Positions 22,885-34,861 of a DNA stretch of 64,000 nt are shown piece after piece. Numbering within the stretch: position 1 is the first letter of the stretch; each line of letters opens with the position of its first letter. The DNA comes from Carya illinoinensis (Eukaryota; Streptophyta; Magnoliopsida; Fagales; Juglandaceae), in the NCBI RefSeq assembly GCF_018687715.1, contig NC_056766.1, forward strand, positions 21,900,001-21,964,000, in the 5' to 3' direction. The notes beneath the pieces were generated by a model. The model searched no databases. It saw nothing but the letters and a program-made list of their open reading frames with translations, and had not been told where the DNA came from. The position numbers and the translations under genes were made by a program.

Positions 22885-25024
22885 TAGGATTGTTCATCCA
22901 AGTTCTAACCTGAGAACCTGAGTACACCCGGATCGGAACCCGGGTCTCAAAACCAGGCCGAAATCAGGCCCAGGTTAATCTGGATTAGAGCCGGTCCGAA
23001 ACTCGGATGTATCCCGATTTTTAAAAAACCCGGATTCCAGTTTCTAGGTTGAACACGGTTTTTTTTTTTTAAATTACAAAAACCTATATTATTATATTTC
23101 TTTTAATAGCGTTTTATTTTTATCTTAAAGCCTATATTCTATTACAAAATTTTCAAGATAATAAATTTAATATCGATCATGTAAATGCATGCAAAAAAAT
23201 AAAAATGCAATCACTACATGTTATATTATTTGATATTTATACATTACATTACAAAACACAATTACGATATATGAAATCACATATAAAAAATGGATTACAT
23301 TAAGCCACCAATACATATTACATAATATATGTTTGATTCATGCAATCAATGCATTCTTCCAGCCATTGTTGGTCTAAGCTTATTTGCAAGATGTATTCAA
23401 TAATATTCTTGGGCTACTATATCATAGTTTCCTATAAAAGATGCAATCATAAGAAGCAGAAAATAGATTAAAATAAACTGCAACTTTATAACCAACTAGT
23501 AATTGAGTATTAAAATAAACTTGGACTATGAAATCATATCACCCAAAACAACAAAAAATGAAGATGAAGATGAAAATGAAAATTTGATTATGTTTTCCAT
23601 GACATTGACACTTCTTCTCCAAAGCAAATGATGAACATGACCTTCTGATATACACATAAATGCCCACTTCCCTAATCTTAATGACAATCTATAAGTTCAA
23701 TCAAAATATAGATGTTACTTGAGGCTCTCATAATTGAAGAATTGAAGTACGTGATTGCCCATCAATCTACATAAAAATTATATGCATATGTGTAACAATG
23801 AATGGATAAGAGTCAAAATATGCTTTTACAAGAATCCTAGAAGTGGGATAGAAGCCAATCGCATATTAGTAAAGCAACAAGCAAGGGATTGAGCTAGGTA
23901 AAAAGTGGATAAGGGTATATTTCTCTCCCCCACAGACATCACAAATGCTACAGAACCCAGAAAGAAAAACAACCCATACTTAAAAATAGAGCAGATCGAG
24001 CAAAATTTTTATTTCATTGCTTCTATAAGAGTGCACATCCAGCTACCCAAACAATTATTTGCTTATCAGTACATTCATCAGAAGAAGTAAACTCAAGAAC
24101 ACTCCAATAATAACATGCTATTATCAAATTGCCAATAATAAGAACACTCCAATAAGAACACTCCAGTTGTATTTGTCTATGAGCTGTTTTGCTTGTGCTG
24201 AGTTGGATCTAATTGCCAATTCTCCTCTATTTTGACGTATTGACAGTTTTTTAACTGGCTAGATGTGTTTTCCTATTACCGGTAGACCGCATAAGAAGTT
24301 CCTATAATATGTCAAAATCATTGTGAATTTTACAAAAGTACTACCAATATTTTACACATCTAAGTGTATGATTCTTGCTATCTGAAGCATCACTTTCAAT
24401 GTAACACTTACCAACTAGGACATGAATAGCTCTTGAGAGAAACTCTTATCCAAATTTTCTTTTCCCTCATTTTCCCAGCAACCAAACAGATAAACAAAAC
24501 AAATCCAAATCAACAAAGTACTCAAAAGGAAAAAAAAAAATCCTAAAAAATCTACTGCAATCTGAACTTGAATAGAGGTGCTAGCACATATTTGATCCAA
24601 AAAAAACACCCATAAAAATAAAGGATACAGCAGATCTAAACTACCTTTCACAAACTGAACATCTCGAGCAAGAGAAACGGCGAGCCCAAAGTACACGTGC
24701 AGCCAAGGCTAAAACCGATAAAAAAAAAAGGTATAAATTAAGATCTGAACTACCTTTCACGAAATAGATTAGGGGGGAAGAACTAACAGAAAATAAAATA
24801 ACAGAATACAAAAACGAGAAACAGAAGAACCAATGTAAAGACTAAAAAACTTGAAAAAAAAAAACCCATGTTTAACAAAAAATAGCAGATCTACCTTTTT
24901 TGTAGGGTCAGTCGATCGAGAGAGAGAGAGAGAGTACCGATCTAAAGTCCGGTGGCGGCGATGAGAGAGACATAGATAGCGGCAAAACTTGAAGGCAAGA
25001 CTAGGGTTACATTCGTTGGGTTTG

Positions 25025-25090
<66 letters not shown>

Positions 25091-25312
25091 ATCGAGGATC
25101 AATGATTCTGAATCACGATTTTTTTTTTTATTTTTATATATAAAAACCGGGTACTGGGGTTAAAATTTGGTACTCGGATGTAATACCCGTAACGGGGCTG
25201 GATTGGGCTGGTTTTAAAAATGCAGGTTTCGGCTTGAAAACCATAACCGGACACCCGGTTATCAGGGTTTCGGGCTGGTCCGGATAAAATCCAGCCCATA
25301 TGAACAGCCCTA
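22885..25312. mobile_element. Non-autonomous hAT element, copy 1
   Basis: Bounded by the 8-bp duplication CTATTAAC at 22877-22884 and 25313-25320. Ends are TAGGATTGTTCATCC on the left and, on the complementary strand, TAGGGCTGTTCATATGGG on the right, a plant hAT-type inverted repeat. Both subterminal regions are packed with CCGG/CCCGG motifs, candidate transposase sites. The 2428-bp interior encodes no transposase (no dimerisation-domain frame seen). A GA-rich tract and a short GC-rich segment near the right end resemble a gene 5' UTR. A second copy is at 53030-55486. Confidence 0.88.
25028..25087. repeat. (GA)n microsatellite in hAT copy 1
   Basis: About 29 GA steps, with a shorter GA run at 24918-24935. 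The equivalent position in hAT copy 2 also has a long GA tract (55078-55130), so the repeat is part of the element. Confidence 0.95.
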
Positions 25313-25320
25313 CTATTAAC

Positions 25321-27908
25321 TTGAAATGGATAGCTATAAGAACTTTTTAAAGTCCGAGGTCCATAATCCCACACTTGATTCACAAATAATCTAGCTTAAC
25401 TCAGGATCCCAAAAAATAAATATTTAAATATGATCTTTATGTCACTCAGTTTCTAAAAAGACGTGTCACTAACTGATTATATTGTAGAAAATAATTTACA
25501 AAGTTTTGAGTTTTTTATATAGACCTAATAATAATATTGTTTAAATATTCTTAATATATCTTATTTTAGAATTACAACTAAGTGAATAGTTATATTTTAT
25601 ATAAATCTATTAAAATAAATAGCAGAATGCTTAAATCCAATCCTTTTTACTACAGTAATCCTAACAAAAACAAACTCAAGTGAAATCAAGCCCAAATCTA
25701 GTAAGCAATCACTCTTTGTCATGATTTTGAATTCAAAAATAATGAATAATAAGGTCTTTAAAAGAATAAAGTATTCACTTTTAAAAAAAGCGAAAAAAAA
25801 AAAAAGGGTAGTTGGGGGGGGTTGGAATGTAATTTAGCCATAAAGAAGTAAAAGCAAGTTAGATATGCTATTCTGCTTTAGAAAATGAGGGTTACTACAT
25901 TTTTACTATCTATTTTTTTTTTTAATTTTTAATTTTATTTAATGGTTAAGGAAGTGATTATTAATAAAATTATATATATTTTTAATTTTTTTAATGACTA
26001 AAAATGTTAAAAAAATATTTAAAAAAATGATAAAAAATAAAAAATTTCTAATACCAGTAAATAGGTAAATAATAAGGTAGTAAACTATCAGTTCCCGGGC
26101 TGCTTTTAGCCACATATCTCACCGAGAGGTAAAAACAGATTCACTTGAGCGAAAAGCCATGTGACAGACTCACCGAGAGGAAGGAGAGAACTCAGAGAAT
26201 GTGACGAAACTGGTGGCTGGACTGAGGCTACCATGGCGAAGGCTTCTGTGTAGCAGAAAATAATTTAGGATTCGTTAGGCTCAAGAACAGTGGAGAAAAG
26301 AGAGAGGAATCGGCGTGTGGGCGGGCATGAGTTTAGTGCGAACTCATCGCAAATGCTAGTCTCATCGCAATTCTAGTCTCATCGCAACTCTTCCCTCGTT
26401 GCAGTGACCAAACTCTCACCCCATTGCCAAGCCTCAACACCACAGGGAAGCCCCACAGCCAAGCTAGATTCTACGTCGCAAGCCCCCACCACAGTGACCA
26501 AAGTCTCATGCACGACGAAAACCACCCATGACCCAACACTGTCGAGTCTCTCGTGCACGACGGAAACCGCCAAGCCTGATCAGCCACCGTGCAACGACAA
26601 CATACTCCACAAAGCTGCCCACGCCACCGTGCCAGCCACCGCAAAATTTTGGAAGGGGTGCTCTGTTTTACACCACCGAAAACAAAGGAATTTTCTCCCC
26701 ACTGTGAGCCACATTGCTAACCCCACCTCTATAGAGGTTTAGACAAAATGATTCACCCGATTCTTATTAGAAGAAGAGGTATAAATACAGATTTGAGAAA
26801 CTAAAATTACTCCTAAACTTGTGAACTTGTGCTAACGTATAACAACATATATGAAAATAAAGGAAAGAATGAGCTGTACAGATTTCCTAAACTAGCTGAT
26901 CAAATGCAGTTACGAATTCTGATGCTGATTTTCTGCATGAATACTAGCTGTCCTTATAACCTCGACATCGCCACTTGCATAGACATTGCCATTGAGCACC
27001 CCACGACATCCCCAAACCGCTGCTTCTCTCTCTCTCTCTCTCTCTGCCGTGAATGACAGTTTGCTCTCCCTCCTTTTCTCCTCGTGCTCTGCCACCACTC
27101 CCAGCCATGCCGCCGTCGATAGTCATCCAGGCTGTCGCCGCACGTAACGATTTCTCGGTAAGGAACTCTCCTCTCTATCGCACGGGTTGGTCTGGAAATG
27201 TGCTTGGGAGTGGTTTCTCTGATTCTTGTTTCTCTGCATGGGAGTGCTTGGCCACTTGTTTTTAACTATCTCGAAGAACTTTTGAAATAAACTATAGAGC
27301 ACGTTGAAAATTGCACCACTTGACCCTTTGTAAATATGCTGAATCATTGTACCTCTCGACTCTTTGCAAATAGACGGAATTATGCTGAACTGTAGTCCTG
27401 AAAATCAGATTCATCTAAGAGGTGCTCTTATTTTTTTTTTACACCGATTGACGTCTAAGCGGTGCTCTAAATCTTTTCCATCGATTGAAATTTGGTTCTT
27501 CAAAGTCTGGCGCCGTGGGGTGGCTTGGTTGTGGGGGAAAGGTTACACTCTGTTTCGGTGGTGCAAAACAGAGTGCTTGGCCATTTGTTTTTAACTACCT
27601 CGAGGAACTTTGCAAATAAACTATAGAGCACATTGACAATTGCACCGCTTGACCCTTTGTAAATATGCTAAATCATTGCACCTCTGGACTCTTTGCAAAT
27701 AAATGGTTTGCAACTTTCCTCGTTCATTGCACTGCTTGAGCCTTTACAAATAAACGATTTGCTGGTTTGTAAGATGTGTTGATAATTTATGGATTGTTAA
27801 GCCGATTTTTGCGGACTGAATGCCAATTTAGCAAGTTAAAACTTGAATTTTATATAATTAAATAGATTTTATCACAAAATAATAAATTAAATTTAAAAAA
27901 ATAAAAAA
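25321..27908. other. Intergenic DNA, possible Helitron body, no intact gene
   Basis: No recognisable protein. 26330-26720 is GC-richer with Ser/Thr/Pro-rich open frames and repeats of CTCATCGCAA; I do not recognise a family. (TC)n lies at about 27027-27045. 27242-27702 holds a direct repeat, listed separately. The 3' side ends at a Helitron-like terminus, so part of this may be Helitron; its 5' end was not found. Confidence 0.45.
27242..27702. repeat. Direct repeat of ~132 bp, two copies 329 bp apart
   Basis: 27242-27373 and 27571-27702 share GAGTGCTTGGCCA, TTGTTTTTAACTA, ATAAACTATAGAGCAC and GACCCTTTGTAAATATGCT with scattered differences. The block between them has repeats of its own. Origin unknown. 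Confidence 0.85.
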
Positions 27909-27936
27909 CCCGCACATTGTGCTGGTTATAGGCTAG
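27909..27936 (+). mobile_element. Helitron-like 3' terminus
   Basis: CCCGCACATTGTGCTGGTT (imperfect hairpin) is followed by ATAGGCTAG and then T. This matches plant Helitron 3' ends: a GC-rich stem about 10 bp before CTAG, inserted before T. It lies 438 bp upstream of the RKD start codon. Confidence 0.5.
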
Positions 27937-28373
27937 TATTTAATATAATTAATTTTATATAAGTGTTTATGATCTATCACTAAAACGAAAATCATTAATT
28001 CTCGATGGCCTTTACTTCGTTTGAGATAGTACCATATGCCCCTTATCGTGGAACTTCCATTACCAAATCCCCGCTCACAATGTTTCCCAACCGACTCCAT
28101 ATCTCCACTAACTGCCATTGCCACCACTTAAATAACTCCTACTTCCTCACTCAATCAGAAATAAACCTTTCACTCGGTTTCTCTCTGGCTCTCGCTCTTC
28201 ATTCTCAAGTACCAACGGCGAGAGTTGGTGCTTGGGAACCCCAACACGACGCTTTCTCTCCGTATCGCGGCGCGGCGAGGCGCTGCGCTGTCATTCCGGC
28301 GCCGGCCGCTACCAAATCTACTTCAAAGATCACAGAGAAAAGAGAAGAATTCCACACTGAAGAATAATCAAGG

Positions 28374-30234
28374 ATGGCAGATCCTAGCGCCATTGAACCG
28401 TACATTGACCCGTACGACCGCCCATTGACCGACAACATCAATTTCAATTTCCTGAACGACTCCATCCCCACCGTTGCCGATTTATCATCATTTGCTCAAC
28501 CAACATCTTCCGATTTTGCGTCAGTTGCGCATTTACTCGACGTTGATCGCTTTGAAATTACGGCTGTGTGGGATATGCGCAATGACTTTAATAATTGTGG
28601 AGCGGGGAACAAGTCTCAGGCCGCAGGCCCTTCGGAGTGTGCCGGTGATGGAAATGCGAGGCCGCTTTCCTCTTGGCCTGTGGCACCAATCCCATTTAAT
28701 TGTAGCTGTTGCCATGTGCTCAGAGAAATCACTTACAGTAATGGTATTTTGTTTTACATACGAATTAGTTTCAACTTTGTGTTTATATGTATGAACTTGC
28801 TGATCAAGTTAATCACCTATATATATTTCCTGGTTGTAGGGACCAATACCAAGAAACTTGAGATACATGGAAGACTCGGTATCATGATCTGTCATGCTGT
28901 TCTTGAGGATCTGCAAAATGTTAATGGGAATTCTTCGAGCAATCAGTATCAAATGTTTGAGTAAGATTTTCAGTTTTTTTGTGTCCTTTTAATTAACTAG
29001 GAATGGGTAGATACTCCCACTACTTAATAGGTGGAATGAAAATAGTTTGTTCTTTAACTTTGTTCAAGTCATGAGATAATGCTAGAAATTTTTTCTAATT
29101 CATGCTATTTCCATGGCCCTTTTGAGAATTTCCGCATTCTTTTTCCTTTTTCGGTGAAAGTCATCCGCATGGCATTTTAACCAAACCCTGCATCTTGAGC
29201 CACAACCTGTATCTTGAGACACATACACAGACACATACACAAGCACACACATTTCTGTTAAGTTAGTGAATCTACATATTGTTTCAATCAACTTCCAAGT
29301 ATTGTTCGGGAAAAGAGGAAAATTTTTCATTTTTATCTTTTATTTTAATCAGTTTTTGTAAGAAAAGCATAGAGGACGTCAAGCAGTTTTTAATGAAGTA
29401 CTGTTCGGAGCAAAATATAGCGGGCTATGTTATGGTGCCAGATCCGTTAGCGACTTATTATGAAGCCCTCTGTGTTGGACTAGAATGGGACGACGACGTT
29501 CTTCTTGGTGATTTCATTGACTTGAATTTTCAACCATCCCCTACGAATTCAGGTTGGTTCGCTACGTGCTGCTGCCCGCTTGTGAATATATATTCTAACT
29601 CAACATTAGCTAGCAAATTTACTTTGGTTTCTGTACACAATACTGCGTTTCATGGGCTTTAAATGGATATTTATCAGGAGGAGCACGTCCAATGAATGAA
29701 CCAAAGGCCACAAGCTGGACACATGATAAGCTTTCCCTTGCAGCACAGGTTGTTGCCTCTTCATCCCTCTGATCTCATTTTCAAGAAGTTTTCAATTCCT
29801 GATTCCGATTTCTATGTAGTAGTGCAGAGGGAAAGAGCGGGAAAGTTAACGCTAAAAGAGGTGGGCCGTTACTTTAATCTTCCTATAGAGGAAGCAGCTA
29901 AGAGATTGAAACTGTGCCCAACTGTTCTCAAGAAGATATGCCGAAGAGATGGAATGAGTCGATGGCCTCACAGAGAGGTTTGCGCCACTCACTATATATA
30001 TATACTCTTTTCCTTCTGATCGACATCATTTAATGCTTGGAATAAGTCGTGTATTATTTCTTATTATATATTGATTAATGCATGCAGGTTAAAAGCCTGC
30101 AGAAGCAAATATCAAGTTTGAGAGCAAGTTTGGAGTCAAATATCAATGCAGAGGAAAGAGCAAATGCTCAAGCTGAAATTGACAGACTTGAGCAAGAACT
30201 GACCGATGTTTGTCGTGGGGTTACATTACAATGA
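28374..30234 (+). CDS. RKD-type RWP-RK transcription factor (six exons)
   Basis: Likely nuclear DNA-binding regulator. RKD proteins act in egg-cell and embryo identity, and a citrus RKD is the candidate for nucellar polyembryony. Predicted exons 28374-28743, 28840-28960, 29353-29552, 29678-29748, 29828-29977 and 30088-30234 all have GT/AG borders and join in frame to 352 codons ending at TGA 30232-30234. Residues 109-123 (CSCCHVLREITYSNG) and the following KLEIHGRLG block are typical of the N-terminal half of RKDs. Residues ~255-304 hold the RWP-RK helices (LTLKEVGRYFNLPIEEAAKR), and residues 305-350 form a leucine-rich coiled coil. The core reads RWPHRE where the family has RWPxRK. The ATG is the first in frame after a stop at 28365-28367. 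Upstream frames look like 5' UTR. No stop codon or frameshift was seen. Confidence 0.87.
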
Positions 30235-30376
30235 CTTGAAGAATATTGTACTTTTGTGCTTCGATCTGGGAATTGGTTAGACTTCTCCAGTTTTGCATCT
30301 ATGAGAGGCTCTTTATTTTATTTTATTTTTTTTTGTGTTATTGGATTTGTAGAAATACATATAGAAGTTAATTGAG

Positions 30377-30381
<5 letters not shown>

Positions 30382-30407
<26 letters not shown>

Positions 30408-30409
30408 GG
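30382..30409 (+). repeat. Homopolymer run of 28 G
   Basis: 28 consecutive G, followed by TGGG, ~150 bp after the RKD stop codon. Could form a G-quadruplex; length may also be affected by sequencing error. Confidence 0.9.
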
Positions 30410-32136
30410 TGGGAATTAGGCTCATCATGTACAATGGAGATCAATAATTTTATTATTGACTGCTTGGTATGGTTACACAAATTAAACTATCTCATCTTAT
30501 ATAATTATTATACATTTATCAAACTCCCGTACAAAAGTTTGAAAAAAATGTAACACTACTCCACCTGGAACTACAAAGAGATAGTATCATTGTAAAATAT
30601 TGGGAATTTGACAATGATAATCCATAAATTTGGTTAAGTAGAAGTGATGATGCTTAAGAGAATTAAGCTTTTAGAAATTAATTGAGTCATTTAGGATCAT
30701 AATTTGGTTAAATAACATCTACGATTTGATTAATTAAAAATTTTAGAGATTTTTGAAGTAATGAAACTTCTTATAAAAGTAATTTCGAAGAGACCAATAG
30801 AAAGATAGCAAGTGGCATGAGGAGGACTTGCCACCTCATTGGGCTTGGAAATTGATTCATAGCAATTCATGGAGCTTAGATAGATATGTAGAAGCCCAAC
30901 AATTTGGTTAAATTGATGGTCTAAACATGATAAGAGAAGAGCTGAAGAAATATTCAAGACAAGCCCTGATATAGAGCCCAACTTAGAATTTGAGGCCTAA
31001 GGAAAGGCCCATTTCACATTAAGGCCTAACTCAATAAAAACTTGGGGCCCAAAAAGATTACCCAACTTGGAGAGCTAGCATAAGATTCTCATCACATTAC
31101 TATCTCAATAGAAAAAATCACCACCTAACATGGTTCTTCTTGCTGCCATCCTCCATCATGAGTTAGAGTTTCAATTCTCAAAACACCTCACGATGCAATG
31201 AAATAGTTATAGCAATAGTTACTTTGTCAAATCACCAAATATTATTTATGCTGATTACTCTTAGCTCTTTTTCCTTGATTTCTTTTTCCCTCAATTTCAT
31301 CTTTTCTTCTTGATTTGGATCAACCTTCTGCAACACAAGAATACTAAATCAAGTGCAGCTCATGTCATGTAAAGATAAGGCATGTCATTGTCATGTGAGC
31401 TCACCAAGCACTAGGTGTAGCCAATTCACTCCAAGAACAAACCAACAAATTTTGATCATTCAAACAACCATCTCAAAATGGTTTTCTACAAACGATTATC
31501 CCCCTTTCATTCTACCTAACTCTGAAAAATCTAGACCTAATGTTAGGACAAGAACAACCCCTCCATCATCATTTAATGTCAAAAACTATTTCACCTAAAA
31601 AGTGAAACATGGTCAGCCAAACTGCACCATTATTTTCTAACTATTTTTTTTTTTTTTTTGTAGCAACTCAGCCCTCTTCACACTCCTCTAGCCTTGTCCT
31701 TTAGGTTTAAATTAGGGTTCCAAGTTACTCATATGCATACTTGGTCAATCACCCTCCACTTGATAGCATAGCTGATTGGATTGATGAAGGAAGTTTGTGG
31801 AGTCCATGTGCTACTCGTAGTTGAATTCATTCCTCTCAAACACTCTCTTTTCTTTTGCTACCCTTTAATGCCAAGTGTCTCACATTCATACTGTCATTAT
31901 GCACACGGGAGGATTTTCATTGTAACACCTACAAAACACTTGGGGTTTCTAGAGCTGGAATGGTTGAAAACCGAAAGGCAATGGCATCACTTGGAGGAAA
32001 AAACTAGCAGCACGCCTGCTTTCTTTTGGGATTCAATCATCCTCTGAAAATATGCAACCCCTACAACTTCTTACACCCAGCTAGTCCTTGTCCATAGGTA
32101 ATTCGCATGTGCACACAAATGACAGACTGTAAACAC
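30410..32136. other. Intergenic stretch downstream of RKD, no gene seen
   Basis: AT-rich. Open frames are under 90 codons with no recognisable motif. The RKD 3' UTR probably occupies the first part. Confidence 0.5.
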
Positions 32137-32139
32137 TAA

Positions 32140-32350
32140 GGCTATGTTTGGGTGTTGAAGTCTCTTCAACACTTCTCAACACTTCTCACTACTATTCATT
32201 ACTTTATTATTACTTTTCACCTACTTTTTTTACTATTCATTACTTTTTACCTACTTTTTATTACTATTTATTACTTTATTATTACTTTTCATCTACTTTT
32301 TATTACTATTCACAACTCTCCTCAACACTTCTCAACACCCAAACCCACCC
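32140..32350. mobile_element. Harbinger-type MITE 1
   Basis: 211 bp flanked by TAA at 32137-32139 and 32351-32353. The left end GGCTATGTTTGGGTGTTGA and the complement of the right end (GGGTGGGTTTGGGTGTTGA) form imperfect inverted repeats. Interior is simple TTACTATT-type sequence. TAA/TTA duplication and GG- termini fit PIF/Harbinger MITEs. Confidence 0.75.
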
Positions 32351-32353
32351 TAA

Positions 32354-32822
32354 GAGCATTAGCATTGGCTTCATCAAAAGCCAATGCATCCTCAAATTTT
32401 GATGAATTTACTTAAAATGAACCTACATTGGATTCATCAAATAGGTATTTGGAAAACTTTGAGTTACAGTAATTATTACTCTTCCTTCAAATTTGAAGGT
32501 CTACTATTCCACATTCAAACTAATATTTTATTCTAATTTTAATAGGCAATGGTTTTATTTTATTTTATTCTAAATTAATTGGGAATCAATTATTTAAGTA
32601 TTAAATTAAACTATTAATGTCCATATGGTTAGTATAATTACAAAATATGAAGAAAAAAAACTAAAAATATTATTATTAAAAAAATAATATTATAATATTA
32701 TTTTGATGAATCTAATGGCTAATCCAATGTGGAATTATAGATATGAAGGTTTTGGATTTATAAAAATGTGTACTTTTCATCAAATTTTAAAGATAAATTT
32801 GATGAGTCTAATGCTAATGCTC
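32354..32822. mobile_element. Harbinger-type MITE 2, abutting MITE 1
   Basis: 469 bp. The left end GAGCATTAGCATTGG and the complement of the right end GAGCATTAGCATTAGACTC form inverted repeats. TAA flanks it at 32351-32353 (shared with MITE 1) and 32823-32825. No coding capacity. Internal TTTGATGAA stretches near both ends extend the inverted repeat. Confidence 0.75.
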
Positions 32823-33229
32823 TAACAACACTCCTTTGAAAGTTATCACCAATCCCATTCACTTCACTTCTGCACACCGAGCCACCCATGATTCATTTGC
32901 ACTTCTTCATTCCTCAAATGAACATTAAAAATAACACGCATTGCATTAGTCTTCTTGTGAGCAAAACATCTATAGTTTTAAGGGAGAGTGAAACCGAGAG
33001 GTTAGAGTGAGTTCCTTGGAAAGAGTTGGTTTTTGAGAACCCCAAAAGCCATAGTTTGGTGAGTAACTCTATCATATCTTCTTATTTACAGTTAGACTAA
33101 CATGTTAGGGTTTGATTTATTGTATAAAAATCATATTTGGATTGAGATATATGAGGTGAACCTTGGGAAGCTTGTTAGATTTGGAGTCTTGTATGAATAA
33201 ACTATTTTCATGTTAAAATATAGCTATGA

Positions 33230-33600
33230 CACTACAACAAATGTGGCTTTTTTTGGTATCCTTTTTGGCCGGAAACAATTTATAAAATGGTCACAATCGG
33301 CCAATTGTGGCCATTTCGTGGAACTGGTTGGCCCTTTAATTCTAGTCCCAATCGCTAGTTTTTCCAGCCATTCATCTAGTGGCCACAATCAATCAACATT
33401 TTCTGACCATCGAGTTTGTCCCAAATAGTATTCCATACGGTCAGAAACGAGATTAATAAATCCTTATGTTTTGGTCGAAAAAAGTGTTTTAGCTACAATA
33501 GTCTTTTGCCGGAAGTGATCTTGTCCAATAGTTGGAAAATTAAGTTAGGAGCTAAAATCATTGGCCACTAATGAGTTTTTTCAAAAATTTTTAGTTGTAG
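33230..33600. mobile_element. CACTA-like left terminus
   Basis: Begins CACTACAACAAATGTGGC, a common plant CACTA terminus, followed by subterminal repeats of GGCCACAAT/GGTCACAAT and TTGGCCG types on both strands. The partner end is uncertain: TTTGTAGTG at 33817-33825 is one candidate, but the transposase-type exons at 34298-34796 suggest a larger element. Confidence 0.5.
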
Positions 33601-34297
33601 AAATTCAGCAATTGCAGCAAATTTTTGGGGTTAGAAACATATCTTTTTTCCACTGTATGTACTCACCAGTATTGACCCTTTTGCAACAAGATTACTCGTG
33701 GAAATGTTATGTTTTTGGCATATTATTGTCGTCGTAATTTCCATTTACATTGCTTAATTACAGTTGTTTTCAGAAGAGTTATTTTTCCATTTTAAAATAA
33801 TTGACTGCTTAATTTATTTGTAGTGTTTCGCAAAGATGCCCTCTGCCACCATTGGACATAAATCATGAAGAAATGAAAGAACAATCAAATAAAAAAAAAA
33901 TCCATGTGAAGTTAAAAATAATGAATCATGTACTCTGGCTCTTGCAGAACCTCATGTTCAAAATTTAATTACATTGAATCCTTCACTGCTCCAACTCTCA
34001 CATATAACCATTTCCAGACTGGTTGTTCCACCGATATTGTCCTACTAGACAATGCAATTTTGTGTGAAGCATGCTCCAAATACTTTGAATGCAACTAATA
34101 ATGGAAAGCATTATTATACCGCTGGGATAGTGCTTTGATCACTGTTTGACGATGATTGGATTTTTCCCAATCTAATATAATATCAGCTTAATAAGAAAAC
34201 ATTTTAATTTTAGATTACCAATATATGACCAACATAAAATTTCACAAGGTAATAAATGATTAAATATATGTAAAAGAGAAATTAATATGATATTTAC

Positions 34298-34796
34298 CTA
34301 GACATACAATCAATTAATTCTTCTTTCTCATTGTCATGTACGTGAGTCCAGCTAGCTCGCCTCATTTCTGCGTGATACTTTATGATCCATGTTACTCTCC
34401 CAGTAAAGATTGTGGCATTCTCACATGAAGGAGCTCTTTGGCCATCCTTAATTGTCAGTGGTATCTTACCTAGCTTGTGAAGGCGATCGAATTCAGTGCT
34501 CTTGGTTGCACCACGAGTACGTTTCCTTATCAGTGGGACTATAGAATATGCAATCGATTGAGATCACCATTTTAACTCATTCAAAGTCCACCCCAATTCC
34601 GGTGTTTCTAACACATTAGAATATGAGAGAAATCAACTATAAATTAAACCTTACCATTCACTTCCACATTCAGTTGTGCCTCAGTTGTGTCATTGGAATC
34701 CTCTATCACATTGTCAAGTGCTTGGGTCGAGTCATCCAAGCTGATGCCAACCTCATCTCATAGATGGCCTATGGGCACTTTTGATTGTTGAGCCAT
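34298..34796 (-). pseudogene. Plant En/Spm (Ptta-type) transposase remnant
   Basis: Two minus-strand exons with consensus splice borders. 34655-34796 starts MAQQSKVPIGHL and then hits an in-frame TGA. 34298-34538 encodes KRTRGATKSTEFDRLHKLGK, then IPLTIKDGQRAP and FTGRVTWIIKYHAEM. The pattern RGxT...KIPITIxEGxRxPxGxNA is that of the Ptta/En/Spm-associated transposase family found in CACTA elements. The exon between 34539 and 34654 is an intron, and no catalytic transposase region was found. Probably part of the CACTA element whose end is at 33230. Inactive as it stands. Confidence 0.6.
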
Positions 34797-34861
34797 GCTT
34801 TTGGTTGCAGACACTTGCACAGATTGTTCACTTTATATTTCCTTCTCACTTTCGAGATATG

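Noticed and set aside
26404..26742. Ser/Thr/Pro-rich 112-codon frame as a host gene
   Set aside because: Low-complexity composition, antisense frame equally open, and no motif; not supported.
28005..28367. 120-codon frame upstream of the RKD gene as an extra exon
   Set aside because: Ends in a stop just before the RKD ATG, has no recognisable motif, and no splice joining it in frame was evident. More likely 5' UTR.
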